Shown: positions 46,063 through 53,560 of the stretch, in pieces
How the letters are laid out: every line of letters begins with the position of its first letter
Position numbering within the stretch: position 1 is the first letter of the stretch
Origin: Planctomycetota bacterium
GTDB taxonomy: Bacteria; Planctomycetota; UBA1135
Length of the DNA: 53,560 bases
Reading direction: 5' to 3'
Assembly: GCA_027623295.1 (NCBI GenBank)
Contig: JAQBXR010000018.1
Location: forward strand, 1 to 53,560
Position numbers and translations under genes: made by a program
Notes under the pieces: generated by a model
Databases searched by the model: none
What the model saw: only the letters and a program-made list of their open reading frames with translations
What the model was told of the DNA's origin: nothing

Positions 46063-46100
46063 GATTTCGGGAACCGACTTTAACCTTTCTTTCAGTTTCC

Positions 46101-46478
46101 CTAAAAGTCGGCGCGTTCCACCCCATCAAGGGAGGCTGGACGCTCGCCACAACGGGCGGTAATCGTGGTGGCAATCCCTCCGCGCACGTTGAACTCACCA
46201 CGGACTTCCATCCACACCGGCTCACAGGCCCCTGCGAGCGTGTCCAGGATTCGATTGGTGACGTCTTCATGGAAGTGCCCTTCGTCGCGGAAGCCCCACA
46301 AGTACAGCTTGAGACTCTTCAGTTCTACGCAGCGCGGGCCCGGAACATAACGCAAGCGGATGGTGGCGAAATCCGGCTGCCCAGTTTTGGGGCAATTGCA
46401 GGTGAACTCATGGGTCACGCTCTCAATGAGAAAGGAGCGCTCAGGACACGGATTAGGAAAGGTTTCGAGGTCGGCCAT
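46101..46478 (-). CDS. queF: NADPH-dependent preQ0 reductase
   Basis: A 125-residue type I QueF that reduces 7-cyano-7-deazaguanine to preQ1 in queuosine synthesis. Catalytic Cys29 lies in [12 protein letters not shown], followed by [17 protein letters not shown] (the family's E(L/S)KSLK motif), [10 protein letters not shown], and a C-terminal FNVRGGI. Length is close to other unimodular QueF proteins. It is 30 bp downstream of the RND gene; the gap is too short for a preQ1 riboswitch. It may share a pathway with gluQ at the other end of the window. Confidence 0.95.
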   Translation of the reverse strand: MADLETFPNPCPERSFLIESVTHEFTCNCPKTGQPDFATIRLRYVPGPRCVELKSLKLYLWGFRDEGHFHEDVTNRILDTLAGACEPVWMEVRGEFNVRGGIATTITARCGERPASLDGVERADF

Positions 46479-46508
46479 GAGAACTTGGGCTAGATTGCCG
46501 CGGGCATT

Positions 46509-49500
46509 TTAGCGCTGTGGAGTGCGCGTGAAACGGTCCTGCACATCCCAGCCTAGGGAAACCAAAGCAGGCACCAAGAGAAGGGTGAACAAGGAACTCA
46601 GCACCAAACCACCGAGAATGACAGCAGCCAATCCCTGATACAGCTCCGCGCCCGCCCCTTGCCCAGTCGCCAAGGGCAACATGGCGAAACAGGTTGTCGC
46701 AACGGTCATTAGGATCGGGCGTAAACGCGTGCGGGCAGCTTGGACTAAAGCAAGGCGTCGTTCTTCACCGGCTGCGCGGAACTGGTTAGCTTGGTGAATG
46801 ATAAGAATCGCGTTGTTCACCACAATGCCAGCAAGGATCACAAATCCAAGCATGGCGAGCAAGTCATACGACGCGCCCGGGAACCAACGGTCGGCAAGGG
46901 TAATGCCTATGAGTCCGCCGGTCATTGCAAGCGGCACGGTGACCAAAATCACGATGGGCTGTAGCCAGGAACGGAACAGGCTGACCAACATGAGATAAGT
47001 CAGCAAAATTGCGAGCCAGAAGGAGTTGGTGAGTTCCTGAAGAGCGGTTGAGAACTTATCCGCGGAACCACTAAGACGCACGTCATAACCTGCTGGCAGT
47101 GCTGCAGCGGCCGGCTCAATCAAATTCTTGCGGACGTCATCGAGAACGGCCTGCAAGGCCGCATCGGGTTCCAAGCTAACGGTGAGGGTAATCCCGCGTT
47201 CTCGCTCAATGCGGTTCACACTCTCCGGACCCGACCCTCGCGTGATGTCCGCAAGCGCGCCCAAATGCGTGACTCCACCGCTTGGGGTGACCACTGGTAA
47301 ATGCTGCAAGCTTTCCAAACTTTCCAAACGTTCGCCCGCAACCACGGCGATGACATCGACATCGCGACCGGAGCCGCCCCAAGTGCCAACAATGCTTCCA
47401 GCCAAAGAAGTTTCAACCACGGCCGCAACATCTTGCACGCTCATGCCTGCTTCATAGGCACGCGGAGCATTAACTTCGACCCGATATTCAGGTCGTCCAT
47501 CGACGTAATCATTTTGCACGCCAAAGGCTTGCACGCCTGGCCAAGTGCCAAGTTTGCCTTGCAGCTCAGCGGCAGCCGCACCCAGAATCCCAAGATCTGC
47601 ACCGCTAATTTCCACAGTGAACTGCTTGCCGGAATCGCGAAACAGCGATTGCCGCACTGGAACCATAAAACGAGTGCCCGGTGCACTAAGGCAAACCGGC
47701 AGAAACTTCGCCTGGAATGCATCTAGTGCTGGACCATTGGCGTACTCCGGTTTCAGGATGACACCGCCCCCATTGAACTGGGATGCAAACACCATGAAGT
47801 AGCGCCCGGTTTCAGGTTGCGCGCGAATCCATTCTTCGACAGGGCGCAACGAAGATTCCATAGCTTCCGGGCGGGTTCCTGGAATCGGTCCGGAAAAGAA
47901 GAACACCATGTTTGCGTTTCCGTTTGGCAGATAGCCGGCGGGTGGCACCAATTTGATTGCCGTCACCGAAAGCAGTGCAACGATTGCAAGCAAAACGGCT
48001 TTGGTCAAAATGGATAGTTTTCCGCGCCCGGTTAGGCGTTGCACCATGGCCGTGTAAAGCCGCAAAAGAGGTCCAGCCTTTTTCTCTTTCACTTCCATCT
48101 TGCGTCCGCGATAGAGCAAAGAAACCAGCGTAGGAACCACCGTCAAGGAAACAATGAGGGAGAAGCCAACGGCTGCTGCGATTGCAATGGCGAGGTCAGC
48201 GAAGAGCTGACCGGCCTCTTCCTTCATGCCGAAGATCGGCAAGAACACCGCCATGGTGGTCAAAGTACTCGCAAGCACACCTCCCCACACTTCACGGCCG
48301 CCTTCCTCCGCTGCAACTCGAGCCTTCTTCCCCATCTCCATGTGGCGGAAAGCGTTTTCTAAGACCACCACCGCGTTATCCACCACCATGCCTGCGGCAA
48401 AAGTTAAACCAGCCAAACTCACCACGTTGACCGTACGGCCAAGCATGTCCATGACCAAGAACACCATGACTAGCGAGATGGGGATTGAAACCGCCACCAC
48501 TAATACGCTGCGCCAGGATCGTAAGAAGAGCAGCAGGATCAAAATGGCCAGGCTCGCACCAAGCCGCATATTGCTCCAGACAAACTCCAGCGCCTGCTCT
48601 AAGTAAGTGGTGTCGCGATAAACCGACTCGAATTTTAGTTTCAACCCGCGGGCCTGAAAGCGTTCATTAAGCACATCCAACTGCTCTTCCACCCCACGAA
48701 TCATGGTGACCACATTGGCCCCCGCTTCCCGATTCACACCGATGGCAATTACCCGTTCTCCTTCCCCGCGCACAATGCTTCGTAGCTCACGATTTCCGTC
48801 GATGACCACAGCGACATCGCCCACCTTTACGGTGCCGTCGGGGCCACGTCGAATCGTGACGTCGGCGATAGCAGCCGGATCTAGTTCGCGCCCAACCGTA
48901 CGCACCACAATTTGGCGCGTTGCCGTTTCCACGGTTCCGCCTCTACGATCCAAATAACCACGGCGCAAAGCACTGAGCAGTTCTTGCCAGGTCACTTGGT
49001 GGGCGACCAAGCGTTCCGGACTCACCTCAATCCGAACTTCGCGTTCTTCACCACCCACAAGCATAAGGTTGGAAACGCCATCGACTCGGCTGAGCAAAGG
49101 CTCCACCTCATCGGTCACGATTTGACGTACGCGATCCGCATCGTAAGCCGATTCGCTCACGATCCACATGGCAATTTCAATGTCCCCCGGCGAGCTCAAG
49201 GAGACCACTGGTTCTTCGGCATCGGGAGGTAGTGCTTGAAGCTGTGAAAGCTTATTGACTACGTCGACCATCACCCGATCTTTGTTCACGCCCCAGTCGA
49301 AACGCAAAATGACGGTGCTCAATCCTTCTACCGATCCGCTGCGCAATTCCTCCAACCCGCTAATGCCTTGCAGCAAATCCTCAATCGGTCGCGTGATCTG
49401 TTCTTCCACCTCCACCGGGCTGGCGCCGCGGTAAGTGGTTTGCACCGAGAGCACCGGCTGGTCAACGGTTGGCTTGAGTTGTACCGGAATCTTCTGATAA

Positions 49501-49583
49501 GCCAGCAAGCTAAACAGAAGGGCAAAAATTACCGCCACAGCAACGGTGTACGGTCGTGCAATCACCAAGCGGATTGGATTCAA
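46509..49583 (-). CDS. RND multidrug efflux transporter, inner-membrane subunit
   Basis: A 1024-residue proton-driven exporter of the HAE1/AcrB class. It has two repeated halves, each with a large periplasmic loop. The N-terminal start RLVIARPYTVAVAVIFALL and RGASPVEVEEQITRPIEDLL are family signatures; the proton-relay helix reads AGMVVDNAVVVLENAFRHME with the conserved Asp, and the second half has GIVVNNAILIIHQAN. Full length. It follows the adaptor gene by 12 bp. No outer-membrane TolC-type gene is adjacent. Substrates cannot be told from sequence. Confidence 0.95.
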   Translation of the reverse strand: MNPIRLVIARPYTVAVAVIFALLFSLLAYQKIPVQLKPTVDQPVLSVQTTYRGASPVEVEEQITRPIEDLLQGISGLEELRSGSVEGLSTVILRFDWGVNKDRVMVDVVNKLSQLQALPPDAEEPVVSLSSPGDIEIAMWIVSESAYDADRVRQIVTDEVEPLLSRVDGVSNLMLVGGEEREVRIEVSPERLVAHQVTWQELLSALRRGYLDRRGGTVETATRQIVVRTVGRELDPAAIADVTIRRGPDGTVKVGDVAVVIDGNRELRSIVRGEGERVIAIGVNREAGANVVTMIRGVEEQLDVLNERFQARGLKLKFESVYRDTTYLEQALEFVWSNMRLGASLAILILLLFLRSWRSVLVVAVSIPISLVMVFLVMDMLGRTVNVVSLAGLTFAAGMVVDNAVVVLENAFRHMEMGKKARVAAEEGGREVWGGVLASTLTTMAVFLPIFGMKEEAGQLFADLAIAIAAAVGFSLIVSLTVVPTLVSLLYRGRKMEVKEKKAGPLLRLYTAMVQRLTGRGKLSILTKAVLLAIVALLSVTAIKLVPPAGYLPNGNANMVFFFSGPIPGTRPEAMESSLRPVEEWIRAQPETGRYFMVFASQFNGGGVILKPEYANGPALDAFQAKFLPVCLSAPGTRFMVPVRQSLFRDSGKQFTVEISGADLGILGAAAAELQGKLGTWPGVQAFGVQNDYVDGRPEYRVEVNAPRAYEAGMSVQDVAAVVETSLAGSIVGTWGGSGRDVDVIAVVAGERLESLESLQHLPVVTPSGGVTHLGALADITRGSGPESVNRIERERGITLTVSLEPDAALQAVLDDVRKNLIEPAAAALPAGYDVRLSGSADKFSTALQELTNSFWLAILLTYLMLVSLFRSWLQPIVILVTVPLAMTGGLIGITLADRWFPGASYDLLAMLGFVILAGIVVNNAILIIHQANQFRAAGEERRLALVQAARTRLRPILMTVATTCFAMLPLATGQGAGAELYQGLAAVILGGLVLSSLFTLLLVPALVSLGWDVQDRFTRTPQR

Positions 49584-49595
49584 GGTCGTGCTCCT

Positions 49596-50768
49596 TTAGG
49601 AATCCGAGGGGGATGGAAGGCTTAAACCCGTGGCGCTTGGATCTTGATGCGCTTGCAATAACAAAGGTGCAAAGGGAAAAACGTTGTCGGTGCCAGTAAC
49701 CACAATCTTTACCCCTGGCTGCAAACTGCCTGGTTCCAAGGCAACCACTGCAACACGGCGGCCGTCATGCGCCAAAATATGAATGGGTACGAAGCGGGCT
49801 GTCGGCGGAGTGCCCTCGTCGGCAACCACTACTGCCCAATCCTCTCCCGTGCGTACTAGTGCATCAGCGGGCACCACGCTTTCGACTTCGGCACTCCGGG
49901 TTTCAAGTTGCACCAACACGTATGCCCCAGGAAGCAGCTGCTGCTCTTGATCCAATTCTGGGCCAAGGTCGATTAAGCCGGTAAAGGTGCGAGTCGCAGA
50001 TTGAGTCGAGGGAAGGATGGCCGTCAACTTTGCGGTGAGAGTCCCACTAGCCAATGCCTGACTACGGATGAGGACATCGATTCCCAGTTCTAAACTTACA
50101 GCCATCGCTTGCGGCAACTCTAATCGAATTTCCCGATGGGCCAAGTCCACCAATTCAAAAACGGTGGCTCCTTGGGTGGCATAACTCCCTAAGGCCAAAT
50201 CACGCTTCACCAAGATTCCGGAGAATGGCGCGAACAAGCTTCCTTGCTCCATTTGCTTCTCCAAGCGATACGTTTCGGCAGCACGTTGCACTTCGGTGGC
50301 CGTGCGCAAGGAGATTTCAAACTTCCACGAATCGCGATCGGCATCGGAGGCGGCGGCACCCATGCCCTCGAAGCGTTTCAATTCTTTTTCAGCATATTCC
50401 CGTTCCACTCGCGCGACTTCTTCCATTGCGCGGGCCGCAAGTAGTTCCGCATCCAAAACGGAATTATCCAGGCGCGCCAGCAACTGGCCTTTCTCGACCG
50501 TTTCTCCTTCCTGTGCAGGCTGATCCACAATGCGCCCTGCGCGTTCAAATGCCAAATACACATGGCGTTTCGAAGCCACGTCTCCGGAGAACTCGGAGAC
50601 TTCCTCAACCAAGCCACCTTGCATTTCCACAAAGGTGACCGGAAAAGTGTAGCCGCCCCCCTCTTCAGAAGCCTCGCCATCTACACCATAAGAAGCTTCT
50701 TTGGAACAGGCTGAAAGCGCAAGGCCAAGCAAGATAGGGAGTAGGCCTGTGCAGCTTCTCATGCGCAC
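49596..50768 (-). CDS. RND efflux periplasmic adaptor lipoprotein
   Basis: A 390-residue membrane-fusion protein. The lipoprotein signal LGLALSAC puts lipid on Cys21. After it come the lipoyl-like half (RIVDQPAQEGETVEKGQLLARLD), a helical hairpin (residues about 105-165), the second lipoyl half (SLFAPFSGILVKRDLALGSYATQG), and beta-barrel domains. It links the RND pump to an outer-membrane channel. First of the adaptor-pump pair on the minus strand. Confidence 0.92.
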   Translation of the reverse strand: MRMRSCTGLLPILLGLALSACSKEASYGVDGEASEEGGGYTFPVTFVEMQGGLVEEVSEFSGDVASKRHVYLAFERAGRIVDQPAQEGETVEKGQLLARLDNSVLDAELLAARAMEEVARVEREYAEKELKRFEGMGAAASDADRDSWKFEISLRTATEVQRAAETYRLEKQMEQGSLFAPFSGILVKRDLALGSYATQGATVFELVDLAHREIRLELPQAMAVSLELGIDVLIRSQALASGTLTAKLTAILPSTQSATRTFTGLIDLGPELDQEQQLLPGAYVLVQLETRSAEVESVVPADALVRTGEDWAVVVADEGTPPTARFVPIHILAHDGRRVAVVALEPGSLQPGVKIVVTGTDNVFPFAPLLLQAHQDPSATGLSLPSPSDS

Positions 50769-50840
50769 AGTTTAGCAGGGCCTACCGCCCTGACTCTTAA
50801 GCTCAATCCTCGTCGGAAATGCGATCCTGAAAATAAGCAC

Positions 50841-51250
50841 CTACGGGCCCGGTATGTCCAAAATCGGGCCGTAATTCCGCATGGAGAACGGCCATGCGGC
50901 CAATGCTGTAATCCCAATCGATAACACTAAAAGCGCAGGATCTAAAAGAGACCACATTCGAAAATGCCCAGCGCATAGAGCGAAGCCCCGATGCGGAAAG
51001 CAAGGCGTCGTCCATTCTTGCTTTCAAGAACAAAGGCCAGCGCGGACATGCCAATGGCTAGCACCAATAAAGACGTGTCCAGCATTGTCCAGATGCTGAA
51101 ATGAAATCCTCCAGCTTAAGGAGATGCTCCAAGGAAAAGGAACTGAATAAAAAGAAACGCCTTGAAGCGTGCGAGTTCAACCTTGGTTGGTTCACCATTG
51201 GGCTGAGACGGCGGTTTCACAATCGCCGAAGGGCCGGGCAACGGTTTCAC
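50841..51250 (-). pseudogene. Broken small multi-pass membrane protein gene
   Basis: Reading leftward from GTG at 51250, 44 codons end in KAFLFIQFLFLGASP and a TAA (51116-51118). The same frame continues past it into MLDTSLLVLAIGMSALAFVL (ATG at 51085) and stops at 50942. A second frame then picks up from ATG at 50957 (MWSLLDPALLVLSIGITALA) and stops at 50841. Joined together they look like one three- to four-helix membrane protein with one stop and one frameshift. Two or three genuine tiny coupled membrane proteins are the alternative; the overlap of the last two (16 bp) would allow coupling. Confidence 0.4.
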
Positions 51251-51267
51251 TCAAAGGAAAAAAATAG

Positions 51268-51423
51268 TTAAGAGGCCTTGTCGTGGTGACGCCGTCCAAA
51301 AAATGCAAAAAAGCTGAAAAATGCGAAGAATCCGAAGAATCCTTCCTCACCCTCTCGACTACCAAGGAACCCGAGAAAACCAAGGAAGCCAAGAAAACCC
51401 AAACGACGTGTGCTCTTCATCAT
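51268..51423 (-). CDS. 51-residue Phe/Gly triplet-repeat membrane microprotein
   Basis: A tiny protein: four GFL triplets (residues 9-20) form the first hydrophobic stretch, then a charged turn SREGEEG, then five FFx triplets (FFGFFAFFSFFAFF, residues 29-42), then a basic tail GRRHHDKAS. The pattern resembles the N-terminal part of DUF3796-type small membrane proteins, by recall. Two ATG codons in a row are available; GGAG (minus strand, 51427-51430) sits 6 bases from the second, which would give 50 residues. TATAGT (51452-51457, minus) is a plausible -10 box. It lies between the RDD fragment and the broken membrane gene. Confidence 0.6.
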   Translation of the reverse strand: MMKSTRRLGFLGFLGFLGFLGSREGEEGFFGFFAFFSFFAFFGRRHHDKAS

Positions 51424-51524
51424 CCACTCCATGCTTAGAAAGTTGATAACGACTATACCAAGAAAAGAGTGTCTAGGGCACTAGCGAAGCCCAAAGGACA
51501 AGGTAATAACGCCAAGAGACAGCA

Positions 51525-51956
51525 CTAAGATGGCTGTGAGCAGCGCACGCCAAAGGCGACCAGCAACAATGGCTCCAAACAAAGAAACCCAAGGATTAAA
51601 AACACCCCTTGGTAAAAGGGTGTGGTGAAAGCAAAACTCCCGATATTTGCAGAAAGGAAATCCAATCCTAAAAAGAAAAGCGCAATGTCGATCTTGCGTG
51701 CAAAAAAGCGGGCCCAGGGACGAATGCTTTCATTCACCGTCTGTGGTTTCTTTTTCGGAGCTGCCTTCTGAGGAGGTACCCATTCGGACTTCTCTTGATC
51801 TTCCTGGTCTCCCTGGTCTCCCTGCAAATCCTCTTCCCAGTACTCATCCGCATCTTCTTCTAAGTATGCGTCACTTGCCGAGGCAAAAATCTTGAAGTCG
51901 GAAGCGGGTTGCCAATCCTCTAAACCTCCCGTCCAGACCAAGGTCTTTTCACGCAA
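51525..51956 (-). CDS. Truncated GYF_2-RDD membrane protein
   Basis: The 143-residue product starts with a GYF_2-like segment (TLVWTGGLEDWQPASDFK), has an acidic Gln/Asp tract (EEDLQGDQGDQEDQEKSEW), and then the start of an RDD domain (RPWARFFARKIDIALFFLGL), whose first two helices are present. It ends in FGVRCSQPS where RDD proteins normally continue with a TPGK motif and more helices. A hydrophobic segment continues in the next frame (GRLWRALLTAILVLSLGVI) to a stop at 51481, so a frameshift or deletion is likely. It follows the helicase gene by 10 bp. Confidence 0.65.
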   Translation of the reverse strand: MREKTLVWTGGLEDWQPASDFKIFASASDAYLEEDADEYWEEDLQGDQGDQEDQEKSEWVPPQKAAPKKKPQTVNESIRPWARFFARKIDIALFFLGLDFLSANIGSFAFTTPFYQGVFLILGFLCLEPLLLVAFGVRCSQPS

Positions 51957-51966
51957 TCAATCTTGC

Positions 51967-53298
51967 CTAGTGCGTTGGTTGACGACGGCGAGGTTTAGCA
52001 CCTCCGCCTCCGCCTCCGCCACGTGGGCCGCCTCCGCCGCCGTTGCGCTGGCCGCCGCCGCTTCCATTGCGACTTCCGCCGCCGCCCTGACGAGAGCGTC
52101 CGTCGCCGCCATGGCCACCACCACCATTACGCTTCGGTGGTTCCGGACGGATGCTTGGATCTACTTCAAAACCAGGCACCACATGGGTGTCGATCTTGCG
52201 CTTCAAGAGATTTTCAATGTCCGCAAGAAACTTGCGCTCATCAATGCAGACCAAGGAAACGGCATGTCCCTTTTCACCAGCACGACCTGTCCGCCCGATG
52301 CGGTGCACATAGTCTTCGGAGACGTTGGGCAGTTCATAATTCACCACGCTGGGCAACTGGTGAATGTCAATTCCGCGCGCAGCAATGTCGGTTGCGACCA
52401 AAACGCGGACCTTGCCGGCCTTAAAGTCCGTCAATGCACGAGTGCGTGCGGCTTGCGATTTATTGCCGTGAATTGCGACGGCGTATAGGCCATCGGAATC
52501 TAGTTGTTTGGCGAGGCGATTGGCACCATGCTTAGTCCGCGTAAACACCAAAACTTGACTCCAGCGTTCCATGGTAATCAAGCGGGTCAAGAGTTCGCGC
52601 TTGCGGACGCGGTCCACAGGATAAACCACCTGAGAAACATCTTCGGCAGCCTTGTTACGTCGCGCTACTTGGATTTCTGCAGGGTGATTCAGCAATTCAT
52701 TCGCCAAGTTACGGATGTCATCGGAGAAGGTCGCCGAGAACAATAGGTTTTGACGATTCCGCGGCAGAACCTTCAAGACGCGTTTGATATCGCGAATGAA
52801 ACCCATGTCTAACATGCGGTCCGCTTCGTCCAGCACCAAGGTTTCTACGCGATCCAGACAGATCGTGCCCTGTTGCATGTGGTCGAGCAAACGTCCTGGA
52901 GTGGCCACCACGATGTCGACTCCGGCACGCAGTTTTTTAATCTGTGGATTGATGTTCACTCCACCGAAAATCACCATGGAAGTAAACGGAAGGTACTTAC
53001 CGTAATCAGAAACGCTCTTCTCCACCTGAGCTGCAAGCTCGCGGGTAGGCACCAAGATGAGAGCCCGTACAACCGGACGACCCTTACGCGGCGCTCCTTC
53101 TTGCAAATTCTGCAATAAGGGCAGAGTGAATCCGGCGGTCTTACCAGTGCCAGTTTGGGCACCAGCGAGGACATCGCCACCGGCTAAAATCAAGGGGATG
53201 GCTTCGGCCTGCACAGGGGTAGCCTGGGAATATCCTTGGTCCGCAATCGCGCGCAACAATTCATTCGACAGGCCAAGTTCTTTAAAAGACTTTGACAT
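51967..53298 (-). CDS. DEAD-box ATP-dependent RNA helicase (RhlE-like)
   Basis: A 443-residue helicase with all DEAD-box motifs: Q motif ([10 protein letters not shown]), [53 protein letters not shown] and [12 protein letters not shown]. The C-terminal ~70 residues are a Gly/Arg/Asn-rich tail ([17 protein letters not shown]) likely to bind RNA nonspecifically. Likely role: ribosome assembly or mRNA remodelling, often cold-linked. The ATG at 53298 begins the family similarity ([11 protein letters not shown]); the frame runs 49 codons further upstream without similarity. Confidence 0.94.
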   Translation of the reverse strand: MSKSFKELGLSNELLRAIADQGYSQATPVQAEAIPLILAGGDVLAGAQTGTGKTAGFTLPLLQNLQEGAPRKGRPVVRALILVPTRELAAQVEKSVSDYGKYLPFTSMVIFGGVNINPQIKKLRAGVDIVVATPGRLLDHMQQGTICLDRVETLVLDEADRMLDMGFIRDIKRVLKVLPRNRQNLLFSATFSDDIRNLANELLNHPAEIQVARRNKAAEDVSQVVYPVDRVRKRELLTRLITMERWSQVLVFTRTKHGANRLAKQLDSDGLYAVAIHGNKSQAARTRALTDFKAGKVRVLVATDIAARGIDIHQLPSVVNYELPNVSEDYVHRIGRTGRAGEKGHAVSLVCIDERKFLADIENLLKRKIDTHVVPGFEVDPSIRPEPPKRNGGGGHGGDGRSRQGGGGSRNGSGGGQRNGGGGGPRGGGGGGGAKPRRRQPTH

Positions 53299-53386
53299 GA
53301 GAAGTTTGTCGGCCGCAAGTTGACGTAGGCCGATTACGTCTTGGAACCGGGCAGTGTACTGGAAAACTCGAGTTCGGTCTATGCCA

Positions 53387-53560
53387 CTAGTAGTTAAACA
53401 GGGCATCCATTGGAAACTTTTCCCCCGCCGCAACCTGTAAGGCAATATGTACCTTTGCTTTGGTGTTCTTGGTCAACCGCCTTCCCTTACATGCTCGAGC
53501 CACCATCTTGTGGCTCAACTGAGTGGGCGAGGCTTCGACCAAATCGTGGGCAGCCAAGCC
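53387..53560 (-). CDS. 3' end of an unrecognised gene, partial
   Basis: Fifty-seven codons are open from the right edge to a TAG at 53387-53389. The translation has protein-like composition: [20 protein letters not shown], then [20 protein letters not shown] and the terminal NY. The basic helix followed by a short conserved-looking C-terminus suggests a nucleic-acid-associated protein, but no family is recognised. It lies 88 bp upstream of the helicase start on the same strand. Confidence 0.55.
   Translation of the reverse strand, partial: GLAAHDLVEASPTQLSHKMVARACKGRRLTKNTKAKVHIALQVAAGEKFPMDALFNY

Noticed and set aside
46479..46508. preQ1 riboswitch ahead of queF
   Set aside because: Only 30 bases separate queF from the RND gene and no pseudoknot-like sequence is seen.
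50942..50957. Programmed frameshifting between two small membrane ORFs
   Set aside because: No slippery heptamer with downstream structure; gene decay or simple overlap explains it better.
51116..51118. Selenocysteine readthrough at the in-frame stop of the small membrane gene
   Set aside because: The stop is TAA, and SelB decodes TGA only.

Overview
The window is bacterial chromosome of medium-high GC with dense, mostly intact housekeeping genes. The organism is a Gram-negative: it has lpxB, an LPS-type kinase, an RND efflux pair and an O-antigen-ligase-like protein. The mixture points to Planctomycetota or a close relative: two groEL genes flanking groES, HEAT-VWA protein, NPCBM lipoprotein, DUF1570-like secreted peptidase, two squalene-cyclase-like repeat proteins, and a planctomycete-style ECF sigma fragment. 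This placement is inference from gene content; no rRNA is present to test it.

Layout. 1-4.1 kb: the end of a cyclase-like repeat gene meets a leftward cluster (membrane protein, comF, larC, gluQ). 4.2-11.2 kb: a secreted, very acidic repeat protein, a response-regulator remnant, guaB-guaA, and a homodimeric E1 (aceE). 11.2-17.9 kb: rho followed by a gliding-type ABC set (ATPase, permease, GldG-like, DUF4340) and a membrane protein. 17.9-24 kb: HEAT-VWA protein divergent from a TIM-barrel isomerase, an amgK/murU-like pair, and an O-antigen ligase fused to a methyltransferase. 24.3-28.5 kb: c-type cytochrome, selB, radical SAM protein and DUF3750 lipoprotein. 28.5-31.7 kb: rpsB-tsf-pyrH-frr with tRNA-Lys at its end. 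31.8-39.5 kb: GGDEF protein, NPCBM lipoprotein, and groEL1-groES-groEL2-dnaJ-grpE. 39.5-45.7 kb: metallopeptidase, WaaP-like kinase, lpxB, second cyclase-like protein and a FAH-family enzyme. 45.7-53.6 kb: truncated ECF sigma gene, queF, RND pump, decayed small membrane genes, a tiny Phe/Gly-repeat protein, a GYF-RDD fragment, a DEAD-box helicase and the end of one more gene.

Themes. Several start codons lie only 5-10 bases after a good -10 hexamer, so leaderless mRNAs look common, and three divergent gene pairs have start codons only 8-23 bp apart. The chaperone operon carries an exact sigma-54-type -24/-12 element. Two queuosine genes (gluQ, queF), a selenocysteine factor (selB) and a nickel-pincer factor (larC) are present without their usual partners nearby. 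Several remnants (response regulator, ECF sigma, RDD protein, small membrane gene) sit at the ends of intact genes. No insertion sequence, CRISPR array, rRNA or prophage was seen.
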